This document shows, in pieces, positions 15,577 to 27,097 of a stretch of DNA of 64,000 nucleotides. Both the position numbers and the translations under genes were made by a program. The notes beneath the pieces are model-generated. The model did no database searches, was not told the origin of the DNA, and worked only from the letters and a program-made list of their open reading frames with translations. The number at the start of each line of letters is the position of its first letter. Position 1 is the stretch's first letter. Origin of the DNA: Frigoribacterium sp. VKM Ac-2836 (GTDB lineage: Bacteria; Actinomycetota; Actinomycetes; Actinomycetales; Microbacteriaceae); assembly GCF_013248995.1 (NCBI RefSeq), contig NZ_JABRPK010000001.1:1054001-1118000 (forward strand). The letters run 5' to 3'.

Positions 15577-18249
15577 ATGCAGACCGCTGAAATCCGCCGC
15601 CGTTGGCTCGACTACTTCGGCGACCGGGGCCACACCGTCGTCCCGTCCGCGTCGCTGGTCAGCGACGACCCGAGCCTGCTCTTCACGGTCGCGGGAATGG
15701 TCCCGTTCATCCCTTACCTCACGGGACTCGTCCCGACGCCGTACCCGCGTGCCACGAGCGTCCAGAAATGCATCCGCACGAACGACATCGAAGAGGTCGG
15801 CAAGACTCCGCGTCACGGCACGTTCTTCCAGATGAACGGCAACTTCTCGTTCGGCGACTACTTCAAGGAAGAGGCGATCCGCTACGCCTGGGAACTCCTC
15901 ACCTCCAGCGAGGGCGACGGGGGCCTGGCGTTCTCGCCCGATGACCTGTGGGTGACCGTCTACGAAGAGGACGACGAGGCCATCGCCCTGTGGAAGAAGG
16001 TGGCAGGCCTGCCCGACGAGCGCATCCAGCGCCTCGGTAAAGACTCCAACTACTGGCACACGGGCCAGCCCGGGCCCGCCGGACCGTGCTCGGAGATCTT
16101 CTTCGACCGTGGCCCCGCTTACGGTGTCGACGGCGGTCCGGCGACCGACGACGACCGCTACGTCGAGATCTGGAACCTCGTGTTCATGCAGTACCAGATC
16201 GAGAACGTGCGCTCGAAGGTCGACTTCGACATCGTGCGCGAACTGCCGAACAAGAACATCGACACGGGGATGGGTCTCGAGCGCGTCGCCTTCCTCAAAC
16301 AGGGTGTCGACAACATGTACGAGATCGACCAGGTGCGGCCCGTGCTCGACAAGGCCGCCGAGCTGTCCGGGCGCCGCTACGGCGCCGTTCACGACGACGA
16401 CGTCCGCATGCGGGTCATCGCCGATCACGTGCGCAGCTCCCTGATGCTGATGTCCGACGGGGTCAGCCCGTCCAACGAGGGCCGCGGGTACATCCTGCGC
16501 CGCCTCCTGCGCCGCTCGGTCCGCTCGATGCGTCTGCTAGGTGTCGAGGGCGCGACGTTCCCCGTGCTCTTCCCGGCCTCGCGTGACGCCATGAAGGCCG
16601 CCTATCCCGAGGTCGAGACGGACTACGAGCGCATCGCGCGCCTGGCGTACGCCGAAGAAGAGACCTTCCTCCGCACACTCGCCGCAGGCACGAGCATCCT
16701 CGACATCGCCGTCGACGACACGAAACAGCGCGCGGCGACGGGGACGACCCCGCAGCTGCAGGGCGACACGGCGTTCCTGCTGCACGACACCTTCGGGTTC
16801 CCGATCGATCTCACCCTCGAGATCGCCGAAGAGAGCGGACTCACCGTCGACCGCGAAGCGTTCGACCGGCTCATGTCCGAACAGCGCGCGCGGGCCAAGG
16901 CCGACGCCAAGTCGCGCAAGGTGGCTCTGGCCGACCTCAGCGTCTACAGCGCCTTCCGCGCACAGGGCGAGACGGTGTTCACGGGCTACGACGAGCTCGA
17001 CACCGAGACCCGCGTGCTCGGCCTGATCGTCGACGGCGTCGGAGTCGACCGAGCCGTCGCGGGCGACATCGCGGAGGTCATCCTCGCCGAGACGTCGCTC
17101 TACGCCGAATCCGGCGGACAGGAGGCCGACTCGGGCCGCATCGTCGGCACGGGCTTCGACCTCGAGGTCCTCGACGTGCAGAAGCCGGTCAAGGGTCTGA
17201 TCAGCCACCGCGTCCAGGTGTCCTCCGGCGAGGTGGGCGTCGGCGACGTCGCGACCAGCGTGGTCGACCCCGGCTATCGGCGAGGCGCCACGCAGGCGCA
17301 CTCCGCCACGCACCTGATCCACGCCGCCCTCCGGGAGGTGCTCGGGCCGGAGGCGCACCAGGCCGGGTCCTACAACAAAGCCGGATACATGAGGCTCGAC
17401 TTCAACTGGAACCAGGCCCTGAGCCCGCAGACGCGCTCCGAGATCGAGGAGATCGCCAACAACGCGATCCGTGACGACCTGCAGGTCGTCACCCGAGAGA
17501 TGCCCCTCGACGAGGCCCGGGCCCTCGGTGCCATGGCCCTCTTCGGCGAGAAGTACGGCGAGACCGTCCGCATGGTCGACATCGGCGGCCCGTGGTCTCG
17601 CGAACTCTGCGCGGGCACCCACGTCTCGACCAGCTCTCAGGTGGGCCTGATCAACCTCGTCAGCGAGACCTCGGTGGGCTCCACGAACCGCCGCGTCGAA
17701 TCGCTCGTGGGACTGGACGCGTTCCGTGACTTCGCCGCCGAACGTGCCCTGGTGTCCCAACTGACCTCCTCGCTCAAGACCCCTCGTGACCAGCTCGCCG
17801 ACCGCGTCGGCGACCTCGTCACGAGCCTGCGCGCCGCAGAGAAGAAGATCGCCGAATTCGAGTCCGCTCGCCTCGCCACGCGCGTGCCCGCCCTGGCCGA
17901 GACCGCGACCTCGATCGGTGGTCTCACCGTCGTGGCCGAGGCGGTGGGGCAACTCGGTTCGACCGACGACCTGCGATCGCTCGCCCTGTCGGTGCGAGAG
18001 CGGCTCGGTTCCGCCGGAGCATCGGTGGTCGCCCTCGCGGCCGACGTCGCGGGCAAGCCCGCAGTGATCGTCGCCACCACCGAGGGCGCGCGCCAGGTCG
18101 GCGTGAAGGCCGGTCGTCTCGCCAAGGGAGCCGCCGCGGCTCTCGGGGGTGGAGGGGGCGGCAAGGACGACCTCGCCCAAGGCGGGGGATCGGACGTCTC
18201 GGCGATCCCGGCCGCGCTGACAGGCATCGTCGCCGAGCTCCAGGCCTGA
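15577..18249 (+). CDS. alaS: Alanine--tRNA ligase
   Basis: AlaRS charges tRNA-Ala and clears mischarged Ser/Gly. The 890-residue protein has the class II catalytic core starting MQTAEIRRRWLDYFGDRGH, motif 2 region KCIRTNDIEEVGKT, the editing domain with zinc ligands in HSATHLIHAALREV and ELCAGTHV, and a C-terminal C-Ala domain with a Gly-rich stretch (GGGGGGKDDLAQGGG). Length is typical. The gene leads the run alaS-ruvX-mltG. No T-box element is evident upstream. Confidence 0.98.
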   Translation: MQTAEIRRRWLDYFGDRGHTVVPSASLVSDDPSLLFTVAGMVPFIPYLTGLVPTPYPRATSVQKCIRTNDIEEVGKTPRHGTFFQMNGNFSFGDYFKEEAIRYAWELLTSSEGDGGLAFSPDDLWVTVYEEDDEAIALWKKVAGLPDERIQRLGKDSNYWHTGQPGPAGPCSEIFFDRGPAYGVDGGPATDDDRYVEIWNLVFMQYQIENVRSKVDFDIVRELPNKNIDTGMGLERVAFLKQGVDNMYEIDQVRPVLDKAAELSGRRYGAVHDDDVRMRVIADHVRSSLMLMSDGVSPSNEGRGYILRRLLRRSVRSMRLLGVEGATFPVLFPASRDAMKAAYPEVETDYERIARLAYAEEETFLRTLAAGTSILDIAVDDTKQRAATGTTPQLQGDTAFLLHDTFGFPIDLTLEIAEESGLTVDREAFDRLMSEQRARAKADAKSRKVALADLSVYSAFRAQGETVFTGYDELDTETRVLGLIVDGVGVDRAVAGDIAEVILAETSLYAESGGQEADSGRIVGTGFDLEVLDVQKPVKGLISHRVQVSSGEVGVGDVATSVVDPGYRRGATQAHSATHLIHAALREVLGPEAHQAGSYNKAGYMRLDFNWNQALSPQTRSEIEEIANNAIRDDLQVVTREMPLDEARALGAMALFGEKYGETVRMVDIGGPWSRELCAGTHVSTSSQVGLINLVSETSVGSTNRRVESLVGLDAFRDFAAERALVSQLTSSLKTPRDQLADRVGDLVTSLRAAEKKIAEFESARLATRVPALAETATSIGGLTVVAEAVGQLGSTDDLRSLALSVRERLGSAGASVVALAADVAGKPAVIVATTEGARQVGVKAGRLAKGAAAALGGGGGGKDDLAQGGGSDVSAIPAALTGIVAELQA

Positions 18250-18257
18250 GCGTCGCG

Positions 18258-18767
18258 ATGCGCCAGGGCGTCAGGATCGGCATCGACGTGGGCAAGGCCC
18301 GGGTCGGCGTTGCCCGCACCGACCCCGCCGGGCTGATCGCCACCCCGGTGGAGACGCTGGCGCGTTCGGCCGACGGAGTGGCTGACATCGGGGCGGTTCG
18401 AGAGTTGGTCGTCGAGCTCGATGCCCTCGAGGTCATCGTCGGTCTGCCGATCGCCCTGTCGGGTCGGGACACGGCGTCGACCCAGGACGCTCGTGACTTC
18501 GCCGCGTCGATCGCCCGGGCCGTCCCCGTACCCGTCCGACTCGTCGACGAGCGGCTCTCGACGGTCAGTGCGCAGGGTGCGCTCCGCGCGTCGGGCCGCA
18601 AGGGCAAGAACCAGCGCTCCGTGATCGACCAAGTGGCCGCTGTTATCATCGTCCAGCACGCGCTCGACCTCGAGCGCTCGAGCGGTCAGCCGCCCGGGCG
18701 GACGGTCGACGTGACCCGAGAGACGGGCGGCGACGTCGCCGCACCCGCCACCGACGAAAGACAGTGA
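18258..18767 (+). CDS. ruvX: Putative pre-16S rRNA nuclease YqgF (RuvX)
   Basis: YqgF/RuvX is an RNase H-fold nuclease thought to trim 16S rRNA ends. The 169-residue protein has IGIDVGKARVGVARTDP at the start, EVIVGLPIALSGRDT with a catalytic Glu or Asp position nearby, and PVRLVDERLSTVSAQ. The third acidic position lies in SVIDQVAAVIIVQ. The start ATG is 8 nt after alaS, and mltG follows 3 nt later, so it is part of an operon. It carries a short non-conserved C-terminal tail. Confidence 0.93.
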   Translation: MRQGVRIGIDVGKARVGVARTDPAGLIATPVETLARSADGVADIGAVRELVVELDALEVIVGLPIALSGRDTASTQDARDFAASIARAVPVPVRLVDERLSTVSAQGALRASGRKGKNQRSVIDQVAAVIIVQHALDLERSSGQPPGRTVDVTRETGGDVAAPATDERQ

Positions 18768-18770
18768 TTC

Positions 18771-20114
18771 GTGGCCGACGAACCCGATTGGGACGACATC
18801 TTCTCGTCCCAACCCCAGAACGACCGCCCTGGTGACACGGCCGGAGGTCGGCTGGGCGGCACGACCGACGGTGGGTCAGCACGCGCCGACGGGACACCGT
18901 TGCGCAGGAGTACGCACCAAGAGCCTCCTACGCTCTCCCGTCGCGAGCAGCGTGAGCGCGAGAGACGGGCCGATCCCGTCGTGCCCACGCCGCCCGACGA
19001 CGACGGCAGGCGCCCTCGAGGACGCGCGACGCGAGAACCCCGCGCGCGCCGGTCCAAGAAGGGCCCGATCGTCCTCGCGTCCATCCTCGTGCTCGTCCTC
19101 GCCGGAGGCACCGCCGGTGTCGCCGCCGCCTGGGGGCAGGTGCAACCCCTGATCGCCAAGTTCACGGGTGACGACGAACCGGCCGACTACGCCGGCAGCG
19201 GCAACGGCACGCCTGTCGAGTTCGCCATCGTCTCCGGCCAGGTCGGCTCCGACATCGCCCAGAATCTCGCCGACGCCGGCGTCACCCAGAGTTACGAGTC
19301 GGCCTACTCGGTCCTGCTGTCCAACCCGTCGATGACCTTTCAGCCGGGCACCTACACCTTGCAGCAGCAGATGAGTGCCCAGTCGGCCCTCGACGCACTG
19401 CAGGACACCGCGAACCGCATCACCAACAAGGTCGTCATCCCCGAAGGGACGGCGGCGGCGGACGCCTACGAGCTGCTCGCCACCGCGACGTCGATCCCGA
19501 TCGCCGACGTCCAGGCCGCCGCCGCGGACTACACGTCGTACGGCCTCCCCGCCGAGGCCACGAGCCTCGAGGGATGGCTCTTCCCGGCGACCTACGAGCT
19601 CGACCCGGGCAAGACGGCCCACGACTACCTGCAGGACATGGTCACCACCATGACCGAACACCTGCAGTCGGCGGGTGCGCAGCCCGCCGATTACCAGAAG
19701 ACGATCGTCTTCGCATCGCTCATCCAGAAAGAAGCCGGTCTCGCGGACGACTACCCCAAGGTCGCGCGTGTCTTCCAGAACCGTCTCGATCAAGGAATGC
19801 TGCTGCAGTCGGATGCGACGGTCGCCTACGGCACGGGCAACACCCACCGGGTCACGACGACCGACGAGGAGCGCGGCGACGCGAACAACGCCTACAACAC
19901 CTACGTCCACGAGGGGCTGCCGGTCGGGCCGATCTCGAACCCGGGTGACCTCGCCCTCAACGCCGCACTCAACCCCGCCGATGGCACGTGGCTGTACTTC
20001 GTCACGGTGAACCTCGACACCGGCGAGACGGCCTTCTCGACCACGTTCGGCGAGCACCAGGCCGCCGTGAAGCAGTGGCAGGCCTGGATGCGCGAACACC
20101 CCGAGTACCAGTAA
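18771..20114 (+). CDS. mltG: Endolytic murein transglycosylase MltG (YceG)
   Basis: MltG cuts nascent glycan strands and sets peptidoglycan chain length. The 447-residue protein has a long charged cytoplasmic N-terminus (residues 1-97), one membrane segment (about 99-120) and an extracytoplasmic YceG domain. In it, ASLIQKEAG holds the catalytic Glu, and DSRLQ-like QSDATVAYG and [17 protein letters not shown] are family motifs. GTG start, 3 nt after ruvX. In many actinobacteria aroE follows; here the next gene is aroC after about 100 nt with a hairpin. Confidence 0.95.
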   Translation: MADEPDWDDIFSSQPQNDRPGDTAGGRLGGTTDGGSARADGTPLRRSTHQEPPTLSRREQRERERRADPVVPTPPDDDGRRPRGRATREPRARRSKKGPIVLASILVLVLAGGTAGVAAAWGQVQPLIAKFTGDDEPADYAGSGNGTPVEFAIVSGQVGSDIAQNLADAGVTQSYESAYSVLLSNPSMTFQPGTYTLQQQMSAQSALDALQDTANRITNKVVIPEGTAAADAYELLATATSIPIADVQAAAADYTSYGLPAEATSLEGWLFPATYELDPGKTAHDYLQDMVTTMTEHLQSAGAQPADYQKTIVFASLIQKEAGLADDYPKVARVFQNRLDQGMLLQSDATVAYGTGNTHRVTTTDEERGDANNAYNTYVHEGLPVGPISNPGDLALNAALNPADGTWLYFVTVNLDTGETAFSTTFGEHQAAVKQWQAWMREHPEYQ

Positions 20115-20151
20115 GACAGGTGGCCCTCGGGACGAACCGTGCGGTGCCGTC

Positions 20152-20194
20152 CAGAGGGGTCGGCAGCCCGCGTGCCGGTCGGTCGGCCCCTCTG
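20152..20194 (+). terminator. Candidate terminator between mltG and aroC
   Basis: CAGAGGGGTCG (20152-20162) pairs with CGGCCCCTCTG (20184-20194) as an 11-bp stem with one G-T pair, enclosing a 21-nt loop. No T-run follows. It fills most of the short mltG-aroC gap. Confidence 0.4.
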
Positions 20195-20214
20195 CCTGTG
20201 GGATGATCGACACC

Positions 20215-21420
20215 ATGCTTCGTTGGTTGACCGCTGGAGAATCTCACGGGCCCGAGCTCGTCGCCGTCCTCGAGGGACTGCCGGCCGGCGTGCCGGTGTC
20301 GCTCGACGCCATCCGCGCCGACCTCGCCCGCCGCAAACTGGGCTACGGCCGAGGCTCGCGCATGAAGTTCGAACAGGACGAGCTGAACATCTCGGGTGGC
20401 GTGCGGCACGGCCTCACCATGGGCGGCCCCGTCGCCCTCCGCATCGGCAACACCGAGTGGCCGAAGTGGGTCGAGGTCATGAGCCCCGAGCCCGTCGACG
20501 TGAGCGACGCCTCGCGCGGTCGAAGCGCCCCTCTCACCCGACCCCGACCCGGCCATGCCGATCTCGTCGGCATGCAGAAGTACGACTTCGACGAGGCCCG
20601 TCCCATCCTCGAGCGTGCGAGCGCTCGCGAGACGGCGGCGCGCGTGGCGCTCGGGGCCGTCGCCCGATCCTTCCTCGGCGAGCTCGGCATCGAACTCGTC
20701 AGCCACACCTTGGCCATCGGTCCGGTGCGCGTACCGGACGGCACCCCCGTTCCCGTCCCGTCCGACGTCGACCGTCTCGACGACGACCCGCTGCGTTGCT
20801 TCGACGAGACGACCAGTCGACTCATGGTCGACGAGGTCGAGGCCGCGAAGAAAGACGGCGACACCCTCGGCGGCGTGGTCGAGGTGCTCGCCTACGGCGT
20901 CCCGCCGGGGCTCGGCTCGCACGTGCACTGGGACCGCCGCCTCGACTCGCAGCTGGCTGCGGCCTTGATGGGTATCCAGGCGATCAAGGGGGTCGAGGTC
21001 GGCGACGGTTTCGAGACCACCCGCAGGCGCGGCTCCGTCGCCCACGACGAGCTGCACCGTACCGACGGGGTCATCTCGCGCGACACCGACCGCGCCGGCG
21101 GCACCGAAGGCGGCATGAGCACGGGCACCGTGCTCCGCGTCCGCGCCGGCATGAAGCCCATCGCCACCGTTCCCCATGCTCTCGCCACGATCGACGTCGC
21201 AAGTGGCGAAGAGAGCAAGGCGCACCACCAACGCTCCGACGTCTGCGCGGTCCCGGCCGCCGGTGTCGTCGCCGAGTCGATGGTCGCCCTCGTCCTCGCC
21301 AACTCCGTCCTCGAGAAGTTCGGCGGCGACTCGGTGGGCGAGACCATCCGTAACCTCCGCGGTTACCTCGACGCCATCCCCGAGAACCTGCGGACTCGGC
21401 CGGCGTCCGCGGCCGAGTGA
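20215..21420 (+). CDS. aroC: Chorismate synthase
   Basis: AroC makes chorismate from EPSP using reduced FMN, the last common step to Trp, Phe, Tyr and folate. The 401-residue protein has the signatures [20 protein letters not shown] at the N-terminus, [26 protein letters not shown], and the C-terminal [22 protein letters not shown] chose ATG 20215, because [11 protein letters not shown] is the family start; an ATG four codons upstream is possible. GATGAT seven bases before the start could be a -10 box. It overlaps aroK by 4 nt. Confidence 0.97.
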   Translation: MLRWLTAGESHGPELVAVLEGLPAGVPVSLDAIRADLARRKLGYGRGSRMKFEQDELNISGGVRHGLTMGGPVALRIGNTEWPKWVEVMSPEPVDVSDASRGRSAPLTRPRPGHADLVGMQKYDFDEARPILERASARETAARVALGAVARSFLGELGIELVSHTLAIGPVRVPDGTPVPVPSDVDRLDDDPLRCFDETTSRLMVDEVEAAKKDGDTLGGVVEVLAYGVPPGLGSHVHWDRRLDSQLAAALMGIQAIKGVEVGDGFETTRRRGSVAHDELHRTDGVISRDTDRAGGTEGGMSTGTVLRVRAGMKPIATVPHALATIDVASGEESKAHHQRSDVCAVPAAGVVAESMVALVLANSVLEKFGGDSVGETIRNLRGYLDAIPENLRTRPASAAE

Positions 21421-21932
21421 GGGCCGCGGGGCCGATCGTCCTGATCGGGCCGATGGGTGCGGGCAAGACGAGCATCGGCAAGAAGCTCTCGCGACGACTC
21501 GGCGTCCCGTTCGTCGACAGTGACCGCCTCGTCGTCCGACGACACGGACCGATCGCCGACCTGTTCGAGACCCACGGCGAACCGCACTTCCGCCACCTCG
21601 AGCGCGATGCGGTCGCCGAGGCCCTGTCGGGTGACGGGGTGGTGTCGCTGGGTGGGGGAGCCGTCCTCGACCACCGCACCCGCGCCTCCTTGAGCGGGCT
21701 CTCCGTCGTCCTGCTGACCGTGTCGGCCGAGGCCGTCGAGTCGAGGCTGGCCGGCAGCGCCCGGCCCTTGCTGCAGCGAGGCGGCATCGAGGCCTGGCAC
21801 GCCATCACCGCCGAGCGCGATCCCGTCTACCGGGCCCTCGCGTCCGTCGTGTTCGACACGTCCCACCGGCCCGTCTCGACCGTCGTGGACGACATCGAGA
21901 CCTGGCTCGACTCCGAGAGAGGCACCGTATGA
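21417..21932 (+). CDS. aroK: Shikimate kinase
   Basis: AroK phosphorylates shikimate at O3. The 171-residue protein has Walker [11 protein letters not shown] (from residue 11), substrate-binding DSDRLV near residues 36-41, the [13 protein letters not shown] segment and [13 protein letters not shown]. Length is normal. GTG start overlapping the aroC stop by 4 nt; aroB overlaps its end by 4 nt. The three genes therefore form one translationally coupled shikimate unit. Confidence 0.95.
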   Translation: MRAAGPIVLIGPMGAGKTSIGKKLSRRLGVPFVDSDRLVVRRHGPIADLFETHGEPHFRHLERDAVAEALSGDGVVSLGGGAVLDHRTRASLSGLSVVLLTVSAEAVESRLAGSARPLLQRGGIEAWHAITAERDPVYRALASVVFDTSHRPVSTVVDDIETWLDSERGTV

Positions 21933-23017
21933 CCGACGAGACCGACACCACGACCATCCACGTCGGAGGGGACGCTCCCTACGACGTCCTCGTCGGCAGG
22001 GGCCTCACGGGCCTCCTGCCCGGCGTCCTGCACCCCCAGACGAAGAAAGTGCTCATCGTCCACGCACCCACCCTGGGCCGCAAGGCCGGGGCCGTGCGTG
22101 ACACCTTGGTGGCGGCCGGCTACGAAGCGCTGATCGCCGAGGTACCCGATGCCGAGGACGCCAAGCGCATCGAGGTCGCCGCCTTCTGCTGGCAGGTGCT
22201 CGGCCAGGCCGACTTCACGCGCACGGACGCCGTCATCGGCCTCGGCGGCGGGGCCATCACCGACCTCGCGGGCTTCGTGGCCGGCACCTGGCTCCGGGGC
22301 GTCCCGCTCGTCCAGATGCCCACCAGCGTGCTGGGGCTCGTCGACGCGAGCGTCGGCGGGAAGACCGGCGTGAACACGGCCGAGGGCAAGAACCTCGTCG
22401 GTGTCTTCCACCCACCCGTCGCGGTGCTGGCGGATCTCGATCACCTCGACACCCTGTCCAAGAACGAGATCCTCGCCGGGTTCGCGGAGGTCGTCAAGGT
22501 CGGTTTCATCGCCGAGCCCGAGATCCTCGACATCGTCGAGGCCGACATCGACCGGGCGACCGACCCGACGACGCCCGAGTTCCGTCGAGTCGTCGAACTG
22601 GCAATCGGGTGCAAAGCCCGAGTCGTCGGCGAGGACCTCACCGAACAGGGACTGCGCGAGATCCTGAACTACGGTCACACCCTCGGCCATGCCGTCGAAC
22701 ACGCCGAGCGCTACCAGTGGCGCCACGGGGCCGCGGTCTCGGTGGGCATGGTGTTCGCGGCCGAGCTGGCCAGACTGACCGGCCGGTTGTCCGACGAGGC
22801 GGTGGACCGCCATCGACGCATCCTCGAGTCGCTGACGCTTCCCGTGTCGTACCCCCTCGGCCGATGGAACACGCTCCTGGCCACGATGCAGCGGGACAAG
22901 AAGGCGCGGGCGGGCCTCCTGCGCTTCATCGTCCTCGACGAGATCGGTCGACCGACCGTGCTGCAGGGGCCCGACCAGAGCCTGCTCTTCGCGGCCTACC
23001 AAGAGATCGGCTCCTAG
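21929..23017 (+). CDS. aroB: 3-dehydroquinate synthase
   Basis: AroB converts DAHP to 3-dehydroquinate, step two of the shikimate pathway, using NAD and a metal ion. The 362-residue protein shows [18 protein letters not shown] (NAD-binding), [32 protein letters not shown] and the metal-ligand segment [13 protein letters not shown]. Length is typical. It ends the aroC-K-B unit. No aroQ/aroD follows; efp begins 85 nt later. Confidence 0.97.
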   Translation: MTDETDTTTIHVGGDAPYDVLVGRGLTGLLPGVLHPQTKKVLIVHAPTLGRKAGAVRDTLVAAGYEALIAEVPDAEDAKRIEVAAFCWQVLGQADFTRTDAVIGLGGGAITDLAGFVAGTWLRGVPLVQMPTSVLGLVDASVGGKTGVNTAEGKNLVGVFHPPVAVLADLDHLDTLSKNEILAGFAEVVKVGFIAEPEILDIVEADIDRATDPTTPEFRRVVELAIGCKARVVGEDLTEQGLREILNYGHTLGHAVEHAERYQWRHGAAVSVGMVFAAELARLTGRLSDEAVDRHRRILESLTLPVSYPLGRWNTLLATMQRDKKARAGLLRFIVLDEIGRPTVLQGPDQSLLFAAYQEIGS

Positions 23018-23102
23018 CCCTTCGGCCCGTCAGGGCGTCCGCTACACTCGACGATGGCCGATTCCGGCCGATCTCCCCCCACCCCGAACGGATCATCCGC
23101 GC

Positions 23103-23666
23103 ATGGCGACTACCAACGACATCAAGAACGGTGCCGTCCTCAACCTCGACGGCCAACTCTGGAACGTCATCGAGTTCCAGCACGTCAAGCCGGGCAAGGG
23201 TGGTGCGTTCGTCCGCACGAAGATGAAGAACGTGATGTCGGGCAAGGTGGTCGACAAGACCTTCAACGCCGGCACCAAGATCGACTTCGCCAACGTCGAC
23301 CGTCGCGAGTACACGTACCTGTACGCCGAGGCCGACGGCTACGTCTTCATGGACACCAGCGACTACGACCAGATCAACGTGCCCGCCACGATCGTGGGCG
23401 ACGCGAAGAACTTCATGCTCGAGAACCAGAACGTGCAGATGGCACTGCACGACGGCGACCCGCTCTACATCGAGCTGCCCGCCTCGGTGATCCTCGAGGT
23501 CACGTACACCGAGCCGGGCCTCCAGGGCGACCGCTCGACCGGTGGTACGAAGCCCGCCACCGTCGAGACCGGCTACGAGATCCAGGTGCCGTTGTTCCTC
23601 GAGACCGGCACCAAGGTCAAGGTCGACACCCGCGACGGCGGCTACCTCGGCCGCGTCAACGACTAG
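23103..23666 (+). CDS. efp: Elongation factor P
   Basis: EF-P helps ribosomes make polyproline bonds. The 187-residue protein has the three-domain layout, with the loop [12 protein letters not shown]. Lys32 is at the position that is modified in other bacteria. Actinobacterial EF-P often works without modification, and no modifying enzyme (epmA/B, ymfI) is in the window. A TACACT -10 candidate is at 23043-23048, about 55 nt upstream. No strong Shine-Dalgarno precedes the ATG. nusB starts 3 nt after the stop. Confidence 0.97.
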   Translation: MATTNDIKNGAVLNLDGQLWNVIEFQHVKPGKGGAFVRTKMKNVMSGKVVDKTFNAGTKIDFANVDRREYTYLYAEADGYVFMDTSDYDQINVPATIVGDAKNFMLENQNVQMALHDGDPLYIELPASVILEVTYTEPGLQGDRSTGGTKPATVETGYEIQVPLFLETGTKVKVDTRDGGYLGRVND

Positions 23667-23669
23667 TCG

Positions 23670-24080
23670 GTGAGCGCACGCACCAAGGCGCGCAAGCGCG
23701 CCCTCGACGTCCTGTACGTCGCCGACATCCGTCAGATCTCGATGACCGACGCCCTCGTCGCCGAGACGCAACGCGCCCTCGACCAGCCCGAACGCGGTTC
23801 GAGCTGGGGCTACGCCCGCGACATCGTGCAGGGGGTCATCGACCACCGCGACGAGATCGACGAACTGATCGAGACGTACTCGCAGGGCTGGACGCTCGCC
23901 CGCATGCCCACCCTCGATCGCGGCATCATCCGCATCGGCATCTGGGAGCTCCGCCACAACGACGAGATCCCCGACGCGGTCGCGATCAGCGAGGCCGTCG
24001 AGCTCGCGCAGACGCTCAGCACAGATGACTCGGCCTCGTTCGTCAACGGTCTGCTCGGTCGCATCGCGACCGCCGGCTGA
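23670..24080 (+). CDS. nusB: Transcription antitermination factor NusB
   Basis: NusB binds boxA with S10 to promote rRNA antitermination. The 136-residue all-helical protein begins with ARTKARKRALDVLY, the typical Arg-rich start, and contains EYSQGW-like TYSQGWTLARMPTLDRGIIRIGIWEL and the closing AVELAQTLSTDDSASFVNGLLGRIA. GTG start, 3 nt behind efp, so the pair is co-transcribed as in other actinobacteria. The pyr operon promoter lies in the following 103 nt. Confidence 0.97.
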   Translation: MSARTKARKRALDVLYVADIRQISMTDALVAETQRALDQPERGSSWGYARDIVQGVIDHRDEIDELIETYSQGWTLARMPTLDRGIIRIGIWELRHNDEIPDAVAISEAVELAQTLSTDDSASFVNGLLGRIATAG

Positions 24081-24117
24081 TCGGCATCGATCGACCCCGC
24101 GGCGCGTGACGACGCGA

Positions 24118-24123
24118 TAGGCT
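24118..24123 (+). promoter_or_regulatory. Candidate -10 box (TAGGCT) of the pyr operon
   Basis: TAGGCT lies 66 nt upstream of the pyrR start. Initiation about 7 nt downstream would give a leader of roughly 53 nt that contains the PyrR element. TCGACC at 24091-24096 is a poor -35 with wide spacing. Confidence 0.4.
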
Positions 24124-24144
24124 GGAACCATCCACACCGACATC

Positions 24145-24183
24145 CTTTAAGTTCCGTCCCGAGAGGCGGGGAAGGAGGTCCGA
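24145..24183 (+). promoter_or_regulatory. PyrR-binding leader RNA over the pyrR Shine-Dalgarno
   Basis: The leader contains TTTAA (24146-24150), then TCCC-GAGAGGCG-GGGA (24157-24172), a short stem whose loop holds GAGAGG. It runs directly into the Shine-Dalgarno AAGGAGG (24172-24178), 5 nt before the TTG start. GAGAGG in a small hairpin is the PyrR recognition core known from Bacillus, and the mycobacterial version likewise abuts the ribosome site. I infer that UMP-bound PyrR holds the hairpin and blocks translation of pyrR and, by coupling, the whole operon. Confidence 0.75.
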
Positions 24184-24773
24184 TTGAGCACCCGTACCGT
24201 GCTGAGTCAGGCTGACATCACGCGTGCCTTGACACGCATGGCCCACGAGATCCTCGAATCCAACAAGGGTGCCGACGGCCTCGTCGTCCTGGGAATCCCT
24301 ACCCGCGGTGTCGTCCTCGCCGACCGCCTCGCGGCCTCTTTGTCGTCGATTTCGGGCAGTCCCGTGGCCGTCGGGTCGGTCGACGTGACCATGTATCGCG
24401 ACGACCTCCGGCGTCAGCCCACCCGGTCGCCCGGCCCCACCTCCGTTCCGTCAGGAGGCATCGACGGCAAGACCGTCGTCCTCGTCGATGACGTGCTCTA
24501 CTCGGGCCGGACCATCCGTGCAGCGCTCGACGCACTCGGTTCGATCGGTCGGCCCCGCGCCGTCCGCCTCGCGGTGCTCGTCGACCGGGGCCACCGGGAG
24601 CTGCCCATTCGGGCCGACTTCGTCGGCAAGAACCTGCCCACCTCGACCGTCGAGCGCATCTTCGTCCGGTTGCACGGCGTCGACGACGACGAGCTCGTCG
24701 CCATCGACGACGGGGCGTCCACAGCAGGGGCGGGTGCCGAAGCAGATCCGGTCAGCAGCCCGGGGGCGAGCCG

Positions 24774-24777
<4 letters not shown>
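24184..24777 (+). CDS. pyrR: Bifunctional pyr operon regulator / uracil phosphoribosyltransferase PyrR
   Basis: PyrR senses UMP/PRPP and represses the pyr operon through its leader RNA; it also has some uracil phosphoribosyltransferase activity. The 197-residue protein has the type I PRTase fold with PRPP loop [13 protein letters not shown] (about 98-110), the early GIPTRG motif and [10 protein letters not shown] Gly/Ala/Ser-rich tail of about 20 residues is extra to the usual 180. The start is TTG, ideally spaced from AAGGAGG. It overlaps pyrB by 4 nt. Confidence 0.96.
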
Positions 24778-25726
<949 letters not shown>

Positions 25727-25730
<4 letters not shown>

Positions 25731-27097
25731 CCACCACCCATCTCATCCGAGGTGCCGAGACCGTCGACGGCGGCCGGACGGACGTCCTCGTCCGTGACGG
25801 GGTCGTCGTCGAGCTCGGCACCGGTGTGACCGCTGCCGGCGCGACGGTCACCGACGCGGACGGCCTGCTGTTACTGCCCGGGCTCGTCGACCTCCACACC
25901 CACCTCCGCGAGCCCGGGGGCGAGGGCAGCGAGACCGTCCTGACCGGCTCGCGGGCCGCGGCCGCCGGCGGGTACACCGCCGTCAACGCCATGGCCAATT
26001 CCTCGCCCGTGGCCGACACGGCGGGGGTCGTCGAACAGGTGCAGGCGTTGGGTCAGCGCGCGGGCTTCGTGACGGTCCGTCCCATCGGTGCGGTCAGTCA
26101 GGGCCTGAAAGGAACCCATCTCTCCGAGATCGGCGCCATGGCCCGCTCGCGGGCCGGCGTCCGGGTCTTCTCGGACGACGGGTCCTGCGTCGCCGACCCC
26201 CTGCTGATGCGCCGGGCCCTCGAGTACATCAAGGGGTTCGGGGGAGTCCTCGCCCAGCATGCGCAGGAACCCAGGCTGACCGAGGGCGCACAGATGAACG
26301 AGGGCGCCCTGTCCGCAGAGCTCGGCCTGGGCGGCTGGCCCGCGGTCGCCGAAGAGGCGATCATCGCCCGCGACGTGCTGCTCGCCGACCACGTCGGCGC
26401 CAGACTGCACGTCTGCCACGTCTCGACGGCCGGCAGCGTCGAGGTCATCCGCTGGGCCAAGTCACGGGGCATCGAGGTCACGGCCGAGGTCACACCGCAC
26501 CACCTCTTGTTGACCGAGGACCTCGTCGCGGGCTACGACTCGCGTTACAAGGTGAACCCGCCACTCCGTCGCTCCGAAGACGTCAAGGCGTTGCGTGTTG
26601 CCCTGGCCGACGGCACGATCGATGTCGTGGCCACGGACCACGCCCCGCACACCTCCGAGGCGAAGTGCTGCGAGTGGGACGCCGCCGCCAACGGCATGGT
26701 CGGTCTCGAATCGGCTCTGTCGGTCGTGCACCACACCATGGTCGACACGGGTCTGATCGGCTGGGCCGACGTGGCCCGGGTGATGTCGGTCACCCCGGCA
26801 GTCATCGGGCAGGTGGCCGGGCACGGACGTCCCCTCGCCGTGGGAGAACCGGCCGAGCTCACGCTCTACGATCGAGGGGTGACCCGCACGTTCTCGACCG
26901 AGCACCTCGCGGGGAAGAGCCGCAACTCGCCCTACCTCGGGCGCGTCCTGCCCGGTGAGGTGCGCGCGACCTTCCACCAGGGCTACGCGACCGTCCTCGA
27001 CGGTCACGTCGTCGACAGCGAGATCGTCGCTCACGCAGCCCGACTGGTCGACAGCGCCGCCGCCCTCGCGGGGGCCGACGGGACGGCCGCCCGATGA
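25727..27097 (+). CDS. pyrC: Dihydroorotase
   Basis: PyrC cyclises carbamoyl-aspartate to dihydroorotate. The 456-residue protein is a class I (amidohydrolase-type) enzyme with metal-binding [13 protein letters not shown]-independent later ligands in [16 protein letters not shown] and the catalytic Asp in VATDHAPH. Start GTG at 25727 overlaps the pyrB stop. One TTA leucine codon (within GLLLLPG) is unusual for this GC-rich genome. The gene overlaps the next membrane-protein gene by 4 nt. Confidence 0.97.

Noticed and set aside
23054-24028. Open frame of 324 codons starting next to a TACACT box upstream of efp
   Set aside because: It runs through efp and nusB in another frame and its product is Arg/His-rich nonsense. 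The ATG five bases after the box is coincidental.
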